Below, one piece after another: positions 17,171-27,500 of a DNA stretch of 64,000 nt. Under the pieces are notes generated by a model that did not search any database, was not told the DNA's origin, and saw only the letters and a list, made by a program, of their open reading frames with translations. The DNA lies in the NCBI RefSeq assembly GCF_030063305.1, contig NZ_JASISV010000001.1, positions 1 to 64,000 on the forward strand. The letters are read 5' to 3'. Position 1 is the stretch's first letter. The number at the start of each line of letters is the position of its first letter. The translations under genes were made by a program, and so were the position numbers. This DNA comes from Salinibacterium sp. G-O1. Its GTDB lineage: Bacteria > Actinomycetota > Actinomycetes > Actinomycetales > Microbacteriaceae.

Positions 17171-18090
17171 GGTTTCTCCCTCGTGAGTCTGAATTGGACG
17201 AAGGCGATCACGGCAGTCAGCGCCACGATCATCCACCCAATGGCGGACGCGTAGCCGAAGTCGAACTGGCGGAAGCCGACCTTGTAGAGGTAGAGCACGG
17301 GCGTGAGGGTCGCGTCGCTGGGCCCACCCCCGGTGAGAATGAAGTTCTCGTCGAACAGCTGAAGTGCGCCAATCGTCGAGGTAATGCTCGTGAAAAGAAG
17401 CACGGGGCGCAGTTGTGGGATGACGATTCTGAAAAAGATGGCCCTCCGCCCTGCGCCGTCGAGTCGCGCGGCCTCGTACAACTCCTCTGGGATGGCCTGA
17501 AGGCCGGCGAGAATGATGACCATGTTGTAGCCGGTCCACCGCCAGGTGATTGACGCGATGAGGGCAACGCGCGCCCAGGTCTCATTGTTGAGCCAATCGA
17601 CCGGAGCAATACCCAGCAGACCGATCAGCTGGTTCACGGCCCCGCCGTCGGTGGCCAGCATCACCCGGAACACCACCGAATACGCCACAAGGGTCGTCAC
17701 CGCGGGGAGGAAGTGCAGCACACGGAAGCCGCCCCTGAACCTCAGCCAGCTTTGGTTGAGCAGGTACGCGAGCACCACCGCCAGGCTCATCATGAGGGGC
17801 ACCTGAACGACGAGCAATATTCCGGCGTTGAAGAGACTCTTGCCGATGAGGGGATCGAGGAAGAGGCGCGCGTACTGGTCGAGACCGACGAAAACCGTTT
17901 CGCCTCCGACGGTTTTCGTCATGCTCTGCCAGAACGACGATGCCAGTGGATAGGCGAAAAAGATGGCGAAGAGGGCGAGGGCGGGGAGGGCGAAGTAGAG
18001 CCCAGGGCGCTGCAGCTTATGGCCGAGCGCCCTGGGGTTCCTCCGTGCAGCTCCCGCAGGTGACAGTGTCACCCGGGATGGGAGCGACAC
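17167..18090 (-). CDS. Sugar ABC importer A, permease 1 (MalF-like)
   Basis: A roughly 307-aa CUT1 permease with six membrane segments and the coupling-loop motif IPEELYEAARLDGAGRRAIF. A poorly conserved N-terminal tail of about 30 residues precedes the first membrane helix (YFALPALALFAIFFAYPL). I place the start at GTG 18090, one base after the binding-protein stop codon; an in-frame ATG at 18144 would overlap that gene by 53 bases and cannot be excluded. It works with the adjacent MalG-like permease and the lipoprotein at 18092-19402. Confidence 0.9.
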   Translation of the reverse strand: MSLPSRVTLSPAGAARRNPRALGHKLQRPGLYFALPALALFAIFFAYPLASSFWQSMTKTVGGETVFVGLDQYARLFLDPLIGKSLFNAGILLVVQVPLMMSLAVVLAYLLNQSWLRFRGGFRVLHFLPAVTTLVAYSVVFRVMLATDGGAVNQLIGLLGIAPVDWLNNETWARVALIASITWRWTGYNMVIILAGLQAIPEELYEAARLDGAGRRAIFFRIVIPQLRPVLLFTSITSTIGALQLFDENFILTGGGPSDATLTPVLYLYKVGFRQFDFGYASAIGWMIVALTAVIAFVQFRLTREKP

Positions 18091-18091
18091 G

Positions 18092-19402
18092 TCAGTTCGC
18101 GATTTTTCGACCGGTCGCGTTGGCGATCTGGTTCGCGACATCATCGAGGGTCTTCTGGGGATCGGCGCCGTTGATCACCGAGGCGACGACCGCATTGGCC
18201 ACCATGTCCTGGGCTTTCGCGTTGTCGCTCGTGTAGCTGATCGACGGTATTTTCGCCGTTTCGGTGGCAAACAGCTCGTAAACCTTCTCGCCGGAGAAGT
18301 AGGGGTCTGGCTGCTGGAAATAGGGGTCGGCAAGCGCGGGCAGGTACGAGGGGAATAACCCTTCTGTCTTCATCATCGAGACCTGGTTCGTGGTGTCGGC
18401 CAGTGTCCACGCTACGAACGACGCGGCAAGGTTCGGGTTCTTCGCCTGCGACGGAATGGCGAGGCCCGATCCCCCGTTGTTCGACGTGCGGGCACCGCTC
18501 GCGGTAAATCCGGGGAGCTCGGTCACGCCGAACTTCTGCGCCAGTTCCGGCATCTCACCGGTGAGTGTTCCGGTCCACCAGACCGCTTCGGGGTGCACGG
18601 CGGAGTCGCCATCCTTCGTCGCGGTGACGCGACCATCCCATCCCTTGACGTTTTTGATGAGTCCCTTGTCGTTCATCCCCTTGAGCAGGGTCAGCGCCTT
18701 CACCGCCCGGGGCGACGAGACGGTGATCTCACCGTCCGAGTTGAAGAGCCCCTCCCCCTGCTGCTGAAGCATCATCGAGAATGTTGCGCCCGACGACACA
18801 TCGATCGACATGAGGGTGTGACCCGTCGTCGACTTGATCTTCTCGCCAGCGACCACCAGATCGTCCCACGTGCTCAGACTCGCGGGGTCGATCCCGGCTG
18901 CGGCCAGGTAGTCGGACCTGTAAAACAGTCCGACAGTTCCGGAATCCCAGGGGGCGACGAGGATCTGGCCATCGCCGTTTGATGAGGCGGACCACTTCGA
19001 GGGATCGAAGTCGGCCTGCTTATCCCCAATCACCGGCGTGAGGTCAGCGAATCCTTTCGGGAATTCGGTGATGTAGCCGGGAGCGCGATCGGTTTCGATG
19101 GAGACGATGTCGGGGAGGCCGCTTCCCGCCTTGAATCCCACCGACAGCTTGTCGTACGCGTTGTCGTATCCAACGTCCACGACCGTGATCTTCGTGCCGG
19201 GGTGGCTCGATTCGTACTCAGATCCGAGTCGCTTCAATGCTGTTGCAGCGACATCCCACGACCAGACTGTGATCTCGCCAGATACGTCAGCCTGTGGATC
19301 GATGGGCGCCGCCGGCGCGCCAGCCGACCCGCCCGCACAACCTGCGAGCAGCGCCGCTATAGCCATCGCGGCAATCGGCACGGGCAATTTTCTGGATGGC
19401 AA
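18092..19402 (-). CDS. Sugar ABC importer A, substrate-binding lipoprotein
   Basis: A 436-aa extracellular solute-binding protein (family 1). The N-terminal signal peptide PIAAMAIAALLAGC has a lipobox (LLAGC), so it is anchored to the membrane by lipid. The mature part shows the MalE-like features DVSGEITVWSWD and VAPWDSGTVGLFYRSDYL. The start is TTG at 19402 with GAAGGAG five bases upstream. It is the first gene of importer A, and its promoter overlaps the operator at 19426-19442. The ligand is unknown but probably a glycoside handled by GH42 or the GH63-like enzyme. Confidence 0.91.
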   Translation of the reverse strand: MPSRKLPVPIAAMAIAALLAGCAGGSAGAPAAPIDPQADVSGEITVWSWDVAATALKRLGSEYESSHPGTKITVVDVGYDNAYDKLSVGFKAGSGLPDIVSIETDRAPGYITEFPKGFADLTPVIGDKQADFDPSKWSASSNGDGQILVAPWDSGTVGLFYRSDYLAAAGIDPASLSTWDDLVVAGEKIKSTTGHTLMSIDVSSGATFSMMLQQQGEGLFNSDGEITVSSPRAVKALTLLKGMNDKGLIKNVKGWDGRVTATKDGDSAVHPEAVWWTGTLTGEMPELAQKFGVTELPGFTASGARTSNNGGSGLAIPSQAKNPNLAASFVAWTLADTTNQVSMMKTEGLFPSYLPALADPYFQQPDPYFSGEKVYELFATETAKIPSISYTSDNAKAQDMVANAVVASVINGADPQKTLDDVANQIANATGRKIAN

Positions 19403-19425
19403 GGTGACTCCTTCGTCTGTGTGCT

Positions 19426-19442
19426 CAGAATATTGTATACAG
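19426..19442. promoter_or_regulatory. GntR-type operator, importer A
   Basis: CAGAATATTGTATACAG keeps the core TGTATACAG half of the operator while the other half is degenerate (four mismatches to the 15568 site). It overlaps the -10 of a TTGACG-17-TACTGT promoter (19439-19467, minus strand) that points to importer A. Confidence 0.65.
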
Positions 19443-19498
19443 TACACGGACGGCAGAATGACGTCAATGTGGTCCTACGCCTGTCGGATAGCGAGGAG

Positions 19499-21253
19499 TC
19501 AGGGCGAGAGAGTCACGGCGAGATCGATGAACAGCGCGGCGCTCCAGCCGAACGACGTCGTCGCGGTGTGAGCCTTGTGGCCGGTGCTGGGGTTGAAGTA
19601 TTCGCTCGGGCCTCGACCGTGGATGACCAGGGCTACGGTCTGCTCGGCGAGCCGGGTCGCCTCTGCGGGGTATCCGGATGACCGCAGCCCTTCCACCAGC
19701 AATGCGTTGATGTTCACCCACACCGGTCCGCGCCACATCCGCTCGTCAGAGAAGTCCGGGTCGTTCGCCGCAACGGTTGGCACCCCCCAGGTCGTTCCGA
19801 ATTGAGCGGGGTCGCTCAGCGCTGCCACCAGAAGCTCTGCACGCACGGCCGGCAGCTCACCCGTCAGCAGGGGAAGAAGGCTGACCGCAGTGTACGACCG
19901 CACGATTCGCTCGCCGGCGTGGGGCAGGAATCGACCGGTGGCCGCGTCCCACATCGCCAGCAGTCCGGCCAGCGTCGCATCGGCCCGGCGGCCACATGCC
20001 TCAGCGCGCTCGGCGTTGCCCTGTTCGGTGAAGTGGCGCGCAAGTTCACGATCCTGAAGCACGAGGTACGCGCCGAGGTCTGGCGATGCCAGCGGGAACG
20101 GACCGTCAAAGATGGGACTGTCGTCGAGCCCGGATGAATATGGGTGGCCATACTCGGGCATGCCGTCGCCGTCCAGGTCTGAGTGCACGAACCACCAGTC
20201 CTGCGAGCGCGCGATGGTGTCCCAGGCGGCGTTCGCCCAGGATGCGACGGCGGTGCGATCCTGGGCAGGAGTCGACTCCAGCACCTTGCGAAGGGCCCAG
20301 CCCGCGAGCGGCGGCTTCGTGAGTGGAACCGGAGCGGCCGGGTCGGCGATGCTCGACCCGTGTGCGCGCAACACCTCGAGATCGTGTGGCGGCAGGTCGT
20401 CGCTGGATGCCAGCACACCCTCGTCGTGGACGACATCCGGCAGTTGACCCGTGGCGGTGGGGAATCGGAAGGCAATGTCGAGCTGCTCACGCGCCAGCTC
20501 CGGATCGCCGTGGCGAAGTCCAATCGCGATGAAGTACGCGTCCCACTGCCACAGGCCGACGTAGCCGATCTTGGAGGGGACGACGGCCCGTGCGCCATCC
20601 AGTCCGGGCAATTCGACGATGTTTGCGCCCAGGACCCACCAGCACAGAGCGGTCATCGGTTGGAGGTCTTCTCGAACCCGGGGGCAACGATCGAACCATT
20701 CAGCCCAGACCCTGGCGGTCGAACGCAGGTGGTCGTCGTGCTGGAATTCGCCTGCTTCGAGGATCGGTGAGATCGTGACGGACCCGTCGGATGCCGCCTG
20801 GAGCACGACCGAGGCCCCTGGGAGCAGAGGTATCGACCGCCGCGTTCGGTCGCGCAGCTCGAGGTGAACCTCAGCGCTCGCTCGGCCGTCAGCAGGGCCA
20901 GGCTTGCGCACTCCGATGCTGAGAGCGTCTGCTCCCGCGAAGGTCAGTGTGACCTGTCCGCCGCCGAACTCGATTCGGTGCGGAAGCACCCGCGTGATGT
21001 CGAGTGGTTCGCCATCCTTGTCGCACACGCTCAGGCGCTCGATGGCGATGCAGTCGGAGAGGCTGCGCTCGTACTCGGCGCGGCTCACTCGCAGCTCTCG
21101 CCCGCCTTCTGCCGGGGAATCCGGATGTCGCTGCACCAGTATTCGGGAACGCGGGAGGGTGAAGGGGGCCGCCACCAGGTCCAACTGACTGCTGACCATC
21201 TCGATGAGCGCATCGGTGTGCGCTCGGTGCCCCGCGCCGGCGGTGCCCATCAT
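19499..21253 (-). CDS. GH63-like (alpha/alpha)6-barrel glycosidase
   Basis: A 584-aa cytoplasmic glycoside hydrolase of the trehalase/GH63 clan. Family features are the LWQWDAYFIAIGLRHG barrel segment, GHPYSSGLDDSPIFDG (Asp as likely general acid, near 20115-20135) and HGRGPSEYFNPSTG (Glu as likely base). GH63-type bacterial enzymes include alpha-glucosidases and mannosyl- or glucosylglycerate hydrolases. The ATG at 21253 overlaps the permease stop codon, so it is the fourth gene of importer B operon and presumably acts on what that importer brings in. No signal peptide. Exact specificity is unknown. Confidence 0.85.
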   Translation of the reverse strand: MMGTAGAGHRAHTDALIEMVSSQLDLVAAPFTLPRSRILVQRHPDSPAEGGRELRVSRAEYERSLSDCIAIERLSVCDKDGEPLDITRVLPHRIEFGGGQVTLTFAGADALSIGVRKPGPADGRASAEVHLELRDRTRRSIPLLPGASVVLQAASDGSVTISPILEAGEFQHDDHLRSTARVWAEWFDRCPRVREDLQPMTALCWWVLGANIVELPGLDGARAVVPSKIGYVGLWQWDAYFIAIGLRHGDPELAREQLDIAFRFPTATGQLPDVVHDEGVLASSDDLPPHDLEVLRAHGSSIADPAAPVPLTKPPLAGWALRKVLESTPAQDRTAVASWANAAWDTIARSQDWWFVHSDLDGDGMPEYGHPYSSGLDDSPIFDGPFPLASPDLGAYLVLQDRELARHFTEQGNAERAEACGRRADATLAGLLAMWDAATGRFLPHAGERIVRSYTAVSLLPLLTGELPAVRAELLVAALSDPAQFGTTWGVPTVAANDPDFSDERMWRGPVWVNINALLVEGLRSSGYPAEATRLAEQTVALVIHGRGPSEYFNPSTGHKAHTATTSFGWSAALFIDLAVTLSP

Positions 21254-22086
21254 CTGCCGCCCAGTCCGGACGCGGCCATGCTGCTGATGATGCGACGCTG
21301 TCCGATGACGAAAGCGACCAGCATCGGAATGGTGGACACGGCCGAGGCGGCCATCACCAACCCATAGTTGATGGAGCCGAACTGCCCGCGGAACGATGAG
21401 AGCAGTAGCGGAACCGTGAACAGGTCGGGCGTGTTCAGGAGCACCAGTGGGAACAGGAAGGCATTCCACACATCGAGGGCCACGATGATGCTCAGTGCGC
21501 CAAGCCCCGGGCGCAGGTTTGGAAGGATGACGCTCCAGAACGTCCGCCAGCGCCCGGCTCCATCGACCAGCGCCGCTTCCTCCAGTTCCTTGGGCAGCGA
21601 CAGCACGAACTGTCGCATCAGGAAGACGGCGAAAGGATTCACCATCATGGCAGGGACGATCAGGGAGAGGTGTGAATCAACCCAGCCGAGGCTGCTCATG
21701 AGCAGGTAAAACGGAATCAGTGTGACCTGCTTGGGAATCATCTGTGTCGCCAGGAACAAGATGAACAGGAACCGGCTGCCCCGGAACTTGATCCGCGCAA
21801 AGGCATAGCCGGCCATCGATGCCGTCAGCAGGGTGCCGACCACGGCCAGAACCGTGATGTAGACGCTGTTCATGTACGCCTGGGCAAACGGCGCCGCATT
21901 CCAGGCATCGATGTAGTTGTTGAGCGTCCAGGGGTTCGGCCAGAAACTGAGCGGGTCCTGCAGTAACTGCGGGAGCGTCTTCAGTGAGGTCAGCAGCATC
22001 CAGATGAACGGGAACACCATCGCGAGAGCCGCGACCCCCAGTGCCGTGTGGATCAGCAACGTGCGTGTGCGCTGGGTGAGAGTCAT
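21250..22086 (-). CDS. Sugar ABC importer B, permease 2 (MalG-like)
   Basis: A 278-aa CUT1 permease with six membrane spans (first: LGVAALAMVFPFIWMLLTSL) and the coupling loop LPKELEEAALVDGAGRWRTF. The start overlaps the upstream permease stop by 4 bases, and its own stop overlaps the glycosidase start. These overlaps show a tightly coupled binding protein-permease-permease-glycosidase operon. Confidence 0.92.
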   Translation of the reverse strand: MTLTQRTRTLLIHTALGVAALAMVFPFIWMLLTSLKTLPQLLQDPLSFWPNPWTLNNYIDAWNAAPFAQAYMNSVYITVLAVVGTLLTASMAGYAFARIKFRGSRFLFILFLATQMIPKQVTLIPFYLLMSSLGWVDSHLSLIVPAMMVNPFAVFLMRQFVLSLPKELEEAALVDGAGRWRTFWSVILPNLRPGLGALSIIVALDVWNAFLFPLVLLNTPDLFTVPLLLSSFRGQFGSINYGLVMAASAVSTIPMLVAFVIGQRRIISSMAASGLGGR

Positions 22087-23045
22087 TCGGCACCATCCTC
22101 GTAGTGAACGACCTTCTTTTGCACGCCGAACTGGATGAACGTGATGACGAGAGTCAGCAGCAGCAGGATGACCGCCGCCGCGCTCGATGGGCCGAATTCG
22201 AAGCGACCGAAGCCGAGATCGTAGATGTGGTAAACGATGGTGCGCGTGGCGTTGTCCGGGCCAGCGTTTGCCGTGAGCACGAACACAACGTCGAAAGTCT
22301 GCAGCGAGCTGATGAACGCAATCACGGACGAGAAGAAGATGATGGGCGAGAGCAGCGGCAGCCGAATGCTCCAGAAAATACCGAGGGCGCCCGCGCCATC
22401 GAGTTTCGCGGCCTCAATCACGGAGGGTGAAATGTTTTGCAGACCCGCGAGAAAGATGATGACGTTCAGTCCCATCGACGCCCAGATGGAAACAATGCAC
22501 ACCGAGATGAGGGCGAGACCCGGATCGCCGAGCCAGTCGGGCGGTGCGATTCCGAAGATTTTCGAGATGCTCGAACTGAGCACGCCGTCCGCCCGCAGCA
22601 TCTGCTGCCAGATCATCGCAACCGCAACCGTGCTGGTGACCACGGGAGCGAAGAACAGCACCAGGTAGAGGGTGCGGGTCTTCAGCTTCTCCAACGCCAC
22701 GGCAATGACCACCGAGAACCCGAGCCCGATCGGCACGGTGATGGCGGCGATGAGCAGAGTGTTCAGGATGCTGCGCAGCAGCAGCGGATCCTGAAGCTGG
22801 GAAATGAAGTTGTCGAATCCCACCCAGGTGAGTTCGGACAAGCCATCCCACGACGCGAAGGCGAGCACCATGCTGCCCAGGAAGGGGACGAGCACGAAGA
22901 TGGCCATCCCGATCAGCTGTGGGCCGACGAAAACGTAGCCCCAACGTCGGTCACGCCGGCGCCAGCCGGACTCCTTGCGGGGTCCGGCTGGCGGCGGGGA
23001 TGCGAGTCGTGGCTGCTCAACGAGTGAGCTGGGCACGATAGTCAT
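22083..23045 (-). CDS. Sugar ABC importer B, permease 1 (MalF-like)
   Basis: A 320-aa CUT1 permease. After a proline-rich cytoplasmic tail (residues 1-35) come six membrane spans, beginning GYVFVGPQLIGMAIFVLVPF. The coupling-loop motif is ISPSVIEAAKLDGAGALGIF. It lies 9 bp downstream of the binding protein and overlaps permease 2 by 4 bases. No ATPase gene accompanies it. Confidence 0.92.
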   Translation of the reverse strand: MTIVPSSLVEQPRLASPPPAGPRKESGWRRRDRRWGYVFVGPQLIGMAIFVLVPFLGSMVLAFASWDGLSELTWVGFDNFISQLQDPLLLRSILNTLLIAAITVPIGLGFSVVIAVALEKLKTRTLYLVLFFAPVVTSTVAVAMIWQQMLRADGVLSSSISKIFGIAPPDWLGDPGLALISVCIVSIWASMGLNVIIFLAGLQNISPSVIEAAKLDGAGALGIFWSIRLPLLSPIIFFSSVIAFISSLQTFDVVFVLTANAGPDNATRTIVYHIYDLGFGRFEFGPSSAAAVILLLLTLVITFIQFGVQKKVVHYEDGAE

Positions 23046-23054
23046 CCGATCGTG

Positions 23055-24347
23055 CTAGCTGCGCGACTTGCTGATGATGAGATCGGCGACCTCATCGAGC
23101 GCGGTCTGCGCATCGTCGTTGCCCTGGTACAGCTTGAGCATCAGGTCGCTGACGTCACCAGACAGTCCCGGAACCCTGGCTTCCTCCGGCGGCGCCGCGA
23201 AGCCAATGTCCCTCATGTCGAGGAAGGTCTGGGCGTGGGCGGGGTAGCCGTCCTCGAGCACAACGTCATCCGCTCCCTTGATCGACGGAACGGCGTTTCC
23301 GCCGCCGGAGAGTCGGAAGGTCTGGCCCTCGGCGCTCAGGAATTCGGTCCAGAAGGTGAACGCGGCATCCTTCGCCTTGGTGCCTGCGTTGATGGCGAGG
23401 TACGACGCGGCGACTCCGGTGGGAGCTGGAGTTCCGCTCGGCGTGGGCCACGCCACAATGTCGTAGTCGTCCTGCACTCCGGCCGAGGTGACGGTGCCGA
23501 TCGTGTAGCGGCCCTGCGAGAAGAAGCCAGCCTTGTGGGTGACGAAGACGCTGTCGGCGCCCGCTCCTTCGGGCAGGGTGTCTGCGACAACGAATGTGCC
23601 GTCCTGGAAGTTTCTTGCCATGACATCCATCGCCTCGACGCTCGTCACGTCAGTGTTGGCGTCGAACGTTCCCGACGTGTCAAAGGCGGAGCCGCCCTGC
23701 GCCGAGATCCAGCTGTAGTGGGTTGCCCAGTAGTTCCAGAACATCGAGCCTGTCAGCCCCGCCTGCTTGAGGGCAGTGTTCATCTCGAGGTACTTCGCGG
23801 TGGTCCATTCGCCGGCCGCGGCGAGGGTTGCGGGGTCTTCGGTAATTCCTGCAGCCTGCAGCGCGGCCTTGTCGTACCAGAGCACGTCGGGGTTCGCATC
23901 GTTGGGGGCGGCGTAGATGTCGTCGTCGGTCTGGGCGGCACCGAACAGACCGGGGAAGAAGTCATCAGGCTTGGTCTGGCTCTCACCGGATTCCATGAGA
24001 GCTGTCAGGGGCATGAGTCGATTGGATGCCACGAACTGGCCGATCTTGTCATCCCCCACATAGAACACGTCGGGGGCGGTGTTCGAGGTGAGCTGGGCGA
24101 GCAGTTTCGAGTGGTAGTCGCTGTAGGAGGCGACGGGCTGCAGCTTCACCGAGATGTCCGGGTGCCGCTTCATGAATTCCTGGTTGAAATCCTCAAAACG
24201 CGTTAGCTCTTCCGGGGTGCCCCAGGTGGACCAAACAACGGTATTCGGGTCGGATGCGGACGATGTGCCGCTGCACGCGGCCAGTGAGACCGCGATGGCG
24301 GTGGCGGACAGGACGGCGATGAGGCGTCTCGACGATGAGATGCGCAT
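23055..24347 (-). CDS. Sugar ABC importer B, substrate-binding lipoprotein
   Basis: A 430-aa family-1 solute-binding lipoprotein. The signal peptide is LIAVLSATAIAVSLAAC with a lipobox at LAAC. The mature part begins with Ser-rich SGTSSAS and has the MalE-like WSTWGTPEELTRFEDFNQEF. It is the first gene of the importer B/GH63-like operon. AAGAGG precedes the ATG. The promoter TTGACA-17-CAGAAT (24384-24412, minus strand) overlaps the operator at 24380-24396, putting this importer under the same GntR control as GH42 and gcvPA. Confidence 0.92.
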   Translation of the reverse strand: MRISSSRRLIAVLSATAIAVSLAACSGTSSASDPNTVVWSTWGTPEELTRFEDFNQEFMKRHPDISVKLQPVASYSDYHSKLLAQLTSNTAPDVFYVGDDKIGQFVASNRLMPLTALMESGESQTKPDDFFPGLFGAAQTDDDIYAAPNDANPDVLWYDKAALQAAGITEDPATLAAAGEWTTAKYLEMNTALKQAGLTGSMFWNYWATHYSWISAQGGSAFDTSGTFDANTDVTSVEAMDVMARNFQDGTFVVADTLPEGAGADSVFVTHKAGFFSQGRYTIGTVTSAGVQDDYDIVAWPTPSGTPAPTGVAASYLAINAGTKAKDAAFTFWTEFLSAEGQTFRLSGGGNAVPSIKGADDVVLEDGYPAHAQTFLDMRDIGFAAPPEEARVPGLSGDVSDLMLKLYQGNDDAQTALDEVADLIISKSRS

Positions 24348-24379
24348 GCTGGAACCTCTTTCGGTGATCAGAAGATAGA

Positions 24380-24396
24380 TTGTATTCTGTATACAT
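24380..24396. promoter_or_regulatory. GntR-type operator, importer B
   Basis: TTGTATTCTGTATACAT differs from the 15568 operator only at its two end bases. It covers the -10 region of a TTGACA-17-CAGAAT promoter directed to the importer B operon, as expected for a repressor site. Confidence 0.75.
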
Positions 24397-24521
24397 CATT
24401 CACTTCTGTCAAGAGGAAAGTGCGCTGGATTCCCTGCTCGAGCCTGCTTAGGGCACAGTCGTCAGTTTTATGGCGCACCGAGAGAGCGCACGACACCAGT
24501 GGATCGTGCGGCGATCCCTCG

Positions 24522-27500
24522 CTACTCGACCCGCAGGCCAGCCATTTCCGGGTCCGGGTTGCCGAAGCGGTGAGCCGTGATGCTGATCGCCTGCTCGTGC
24601 AGGAACGGCAGCATCTCGATGCGGCCAGATGTCGTCACCGGGCCGCTCCAGACGGCGATATCCACGCTGCCGTTGAGTGCTTCGGCGAGCGCCAGTGGGT
24701 CGCCGCCGATGAGGCGCACCCGCGACGCGTCGAGCGTGCGCACCCTGTTCAGCCATGACTCGTCGGACTCGACGGTGTGCTCGCTGACCAGCACGGGTCC
24801 GAGGTTGCCACCGAGGGTGTCCCCGAATGTCTGCACGAGCGCGGTGGGCAACGGGATTGCCGAGCTGATATCCACGGCGGATCCAGCGCGGCTGGCCGCG
24901 GCGAGCAACCGCACGAGGTGCCCGAGCGGCTCACCCTCGCTCAGGCGGATCGTGACGGGCACCGGGCGGTAGCGGAACACGTTGCGTTCCACGCCGAGAG
25001 CCGAGACATCCCGCGCCACACCGTATTCGGCAGTCCAGGCGTTCTCATCGCTCTGGGCTGCGCGGCGAACCCGGTCGAACTCGGGGAAGTCGAGCCCAGA
25101 CTGTGCCTTCTTGATGACGGATGCCACCTGCTCAGAGATCCCGGGAAGCATGATGTCGTTGCGGGGTTCGGCTTCGACAGCGCCCCACGTTCCGAGCGTG
25201 AGCAGGTAGTTCGGACCACCAGCCTTCGCCGACGTGCCGACGGTGGAACGCTTCCATCCGCCGAACGGCTGCCGACGCACGATCGCGCCCGTGGTGCCGC
25301 GGTTGACGTAGAGGTTGCCGGCCTCGACGGTGTCAAGCCATTTCTCCACCTCAGCCACATTGAGCGAATGGATGCCCGCCGTCAGCCCGTAGTCGACGGC
25401 GTTCTGCAGCGAGATCGCTTCGTCCAGCGTTGCCGCGGTCATGACACCGAGCACGGGGCCGAAGTATTCGGTGAGGTGGAACTCGCTCGCGGCGACGACG
25501 CCCGCGCGCACTCCCGGCGACCACAGCGAACCGGTCTCGTCGAGCTTCTTCGGCTGCACCAGCCAGTGCTCGCCCTCGGACAGGGTCGTCAGGGCGTGCA
25601 GAAGCTTGCCGTGCGCTGGCTCGACGATCGGGCCCATCTGGGTCGTGGGATCCTGCGGATATCCGACCCGCAGGGTGGTGACGGCGTCGACGAGCTGGCG
25701 GCGGAACCGCTCGCTCGAGCCCACGGATCCGACAAGAATCACCAGCGAAGCTGCCGAGCACTTCTGGCCGGCGTGGCCGAAGGCGCTCCTGACCACATCG
25801 GCGACGGCGAGGTCGAGGTCGGCGCTCGGGGTGACGATGATTGCGTTCTTGCCGCTGGTTTCGGCGACGAGCGGCAGGTCTGCCCGCCAGGAACGGAACA
25901 ATTCGGCCGTCTCGTACCCTCCGGTCAGGATGACGCGGTCGACCGCAGGGTGCGACACCAACTGCTGGCCGAGTTCACGCTCCCCGACCTCGAGCAGCGT
26001 GAGCACGTCGCGGGGAACGCCAGCCTCCCACAGCGCCTCGACCATCACGGCTCCGCAGCGGCGGGCAAGCCCTGCGGGCTTGATGATGACGCCGCTGCCA
26101 GCCGCGAGCGCCGCCAACACGGAGCCCGCCGGAATCGCGACGGGGAAGTTCCACGGCGGCGTGACGACGGTCAGTCGCGGCGGCGTGTACGTGGCATCGG
26201 TGATCTCGTCCAGTTCGAGAGCGCGCTCGGCGTAGTAACGGGCGAAGTCGATGGCCTCGCTGACCTCGACGTCACCCTCAGCGACGGTCTTGCCGGCCTC
26301 GCTCGCCATGACCTCGATCAGGCGTCCGCGGTACGCCGCGAGCACATCCCCGGCATCACGAAGCACCTGGGCACGAGCGGCGGCGGGAAGCGACCCCCAG
26401 CGGGTTCCGGCTTTGACGGTGTCAGCTATGCGACGGTTGAGCACCTGCAGGTCGGTGACCCTGGCCTGATCAATGGATGCCACACCCAGCGTTGAGTGCG
26501 CGCTGCGCTCGAGCACCTCCCGTGCCCAGGCCCGGTTCGCGGCGATGGACGGGTCGGTGTCTGGTTCGTTGAAGAACCCGCGCCCCGTGGGCACCTCGAG
26601 GGTGTGTGCGCGGTCCTGGATGCGGTTCGAGCCGGGCACCGCGTCATCCATGTCGGCGAGGGAGGCGAGGAAGCGCTGCTCTTCGCGTGCGAACACCTCG
26701 GGGTTGTCAGCGAGCTCAAAGACGCCGGACATGAAGTTTTCCGAGCTCGCGTTCTCTTCGAGGCGGCGTACCAGGTAGCTGATCGCCGAATCGAACTCAT
26801 GCGGGTGAACCACCGGCGTGTACAGGAGCAGGCCGCCGACGTCGCGCTTGACCGCATCGGCCTGCCCGGTGGCCATGCCGAGCAGCATCTCGAACTCGAC
26901 CCTGCTGGCAACGTTGCGTTGCTTTGCGAGCAGCCACGCGTAGGCGACATCGAACAGGTTGTGCCCGGCGACCCCGATGCGAACGGCGTCGGTGCGCTCC
27001 GGAGTGAACGCCCAGTCCAGCACGCGCTTGTAGTTCGTGTCACTTTCCTGCTTCGACGACCAGGTCGCCACCGGCCAGCCGTGCACGGCCGCGTCAACGT
27101 GTTCCATCGCGAGGTTTGCGCCCTTGACGACGCGCACCTTGATGCCTGCGCCGCCCCGTTCGCGACGCGAGGTCGCCCACTCGGTCAATCCCTGAAGGGC
27201 GGCGAGGGCATCCGGCAGGTACGCCTGCAGCACGATGCCTGCCTCGAGGTTCTGCAGCTGGGGCTGATCGAGCAGCGTCTCGAAGACCGCGATGGTCAGG
27301 TCGAGGTCTTTGAACTCTTCCATGTCGAGGTTGATGAATTTGGCGGTGGGGGATGCCGCGGCGAGCTCGTACAGCGGGGTCAGCCGCTCGACGACCTCCG
27401 CCACCATCTCATCGAAGGCCCACATCGACAACTGGCTCGCCACGGACGAGACCTTGATCGACACGTAGTCGACGTCGTCGCGTTCCAGAAGCTCGCGGGT

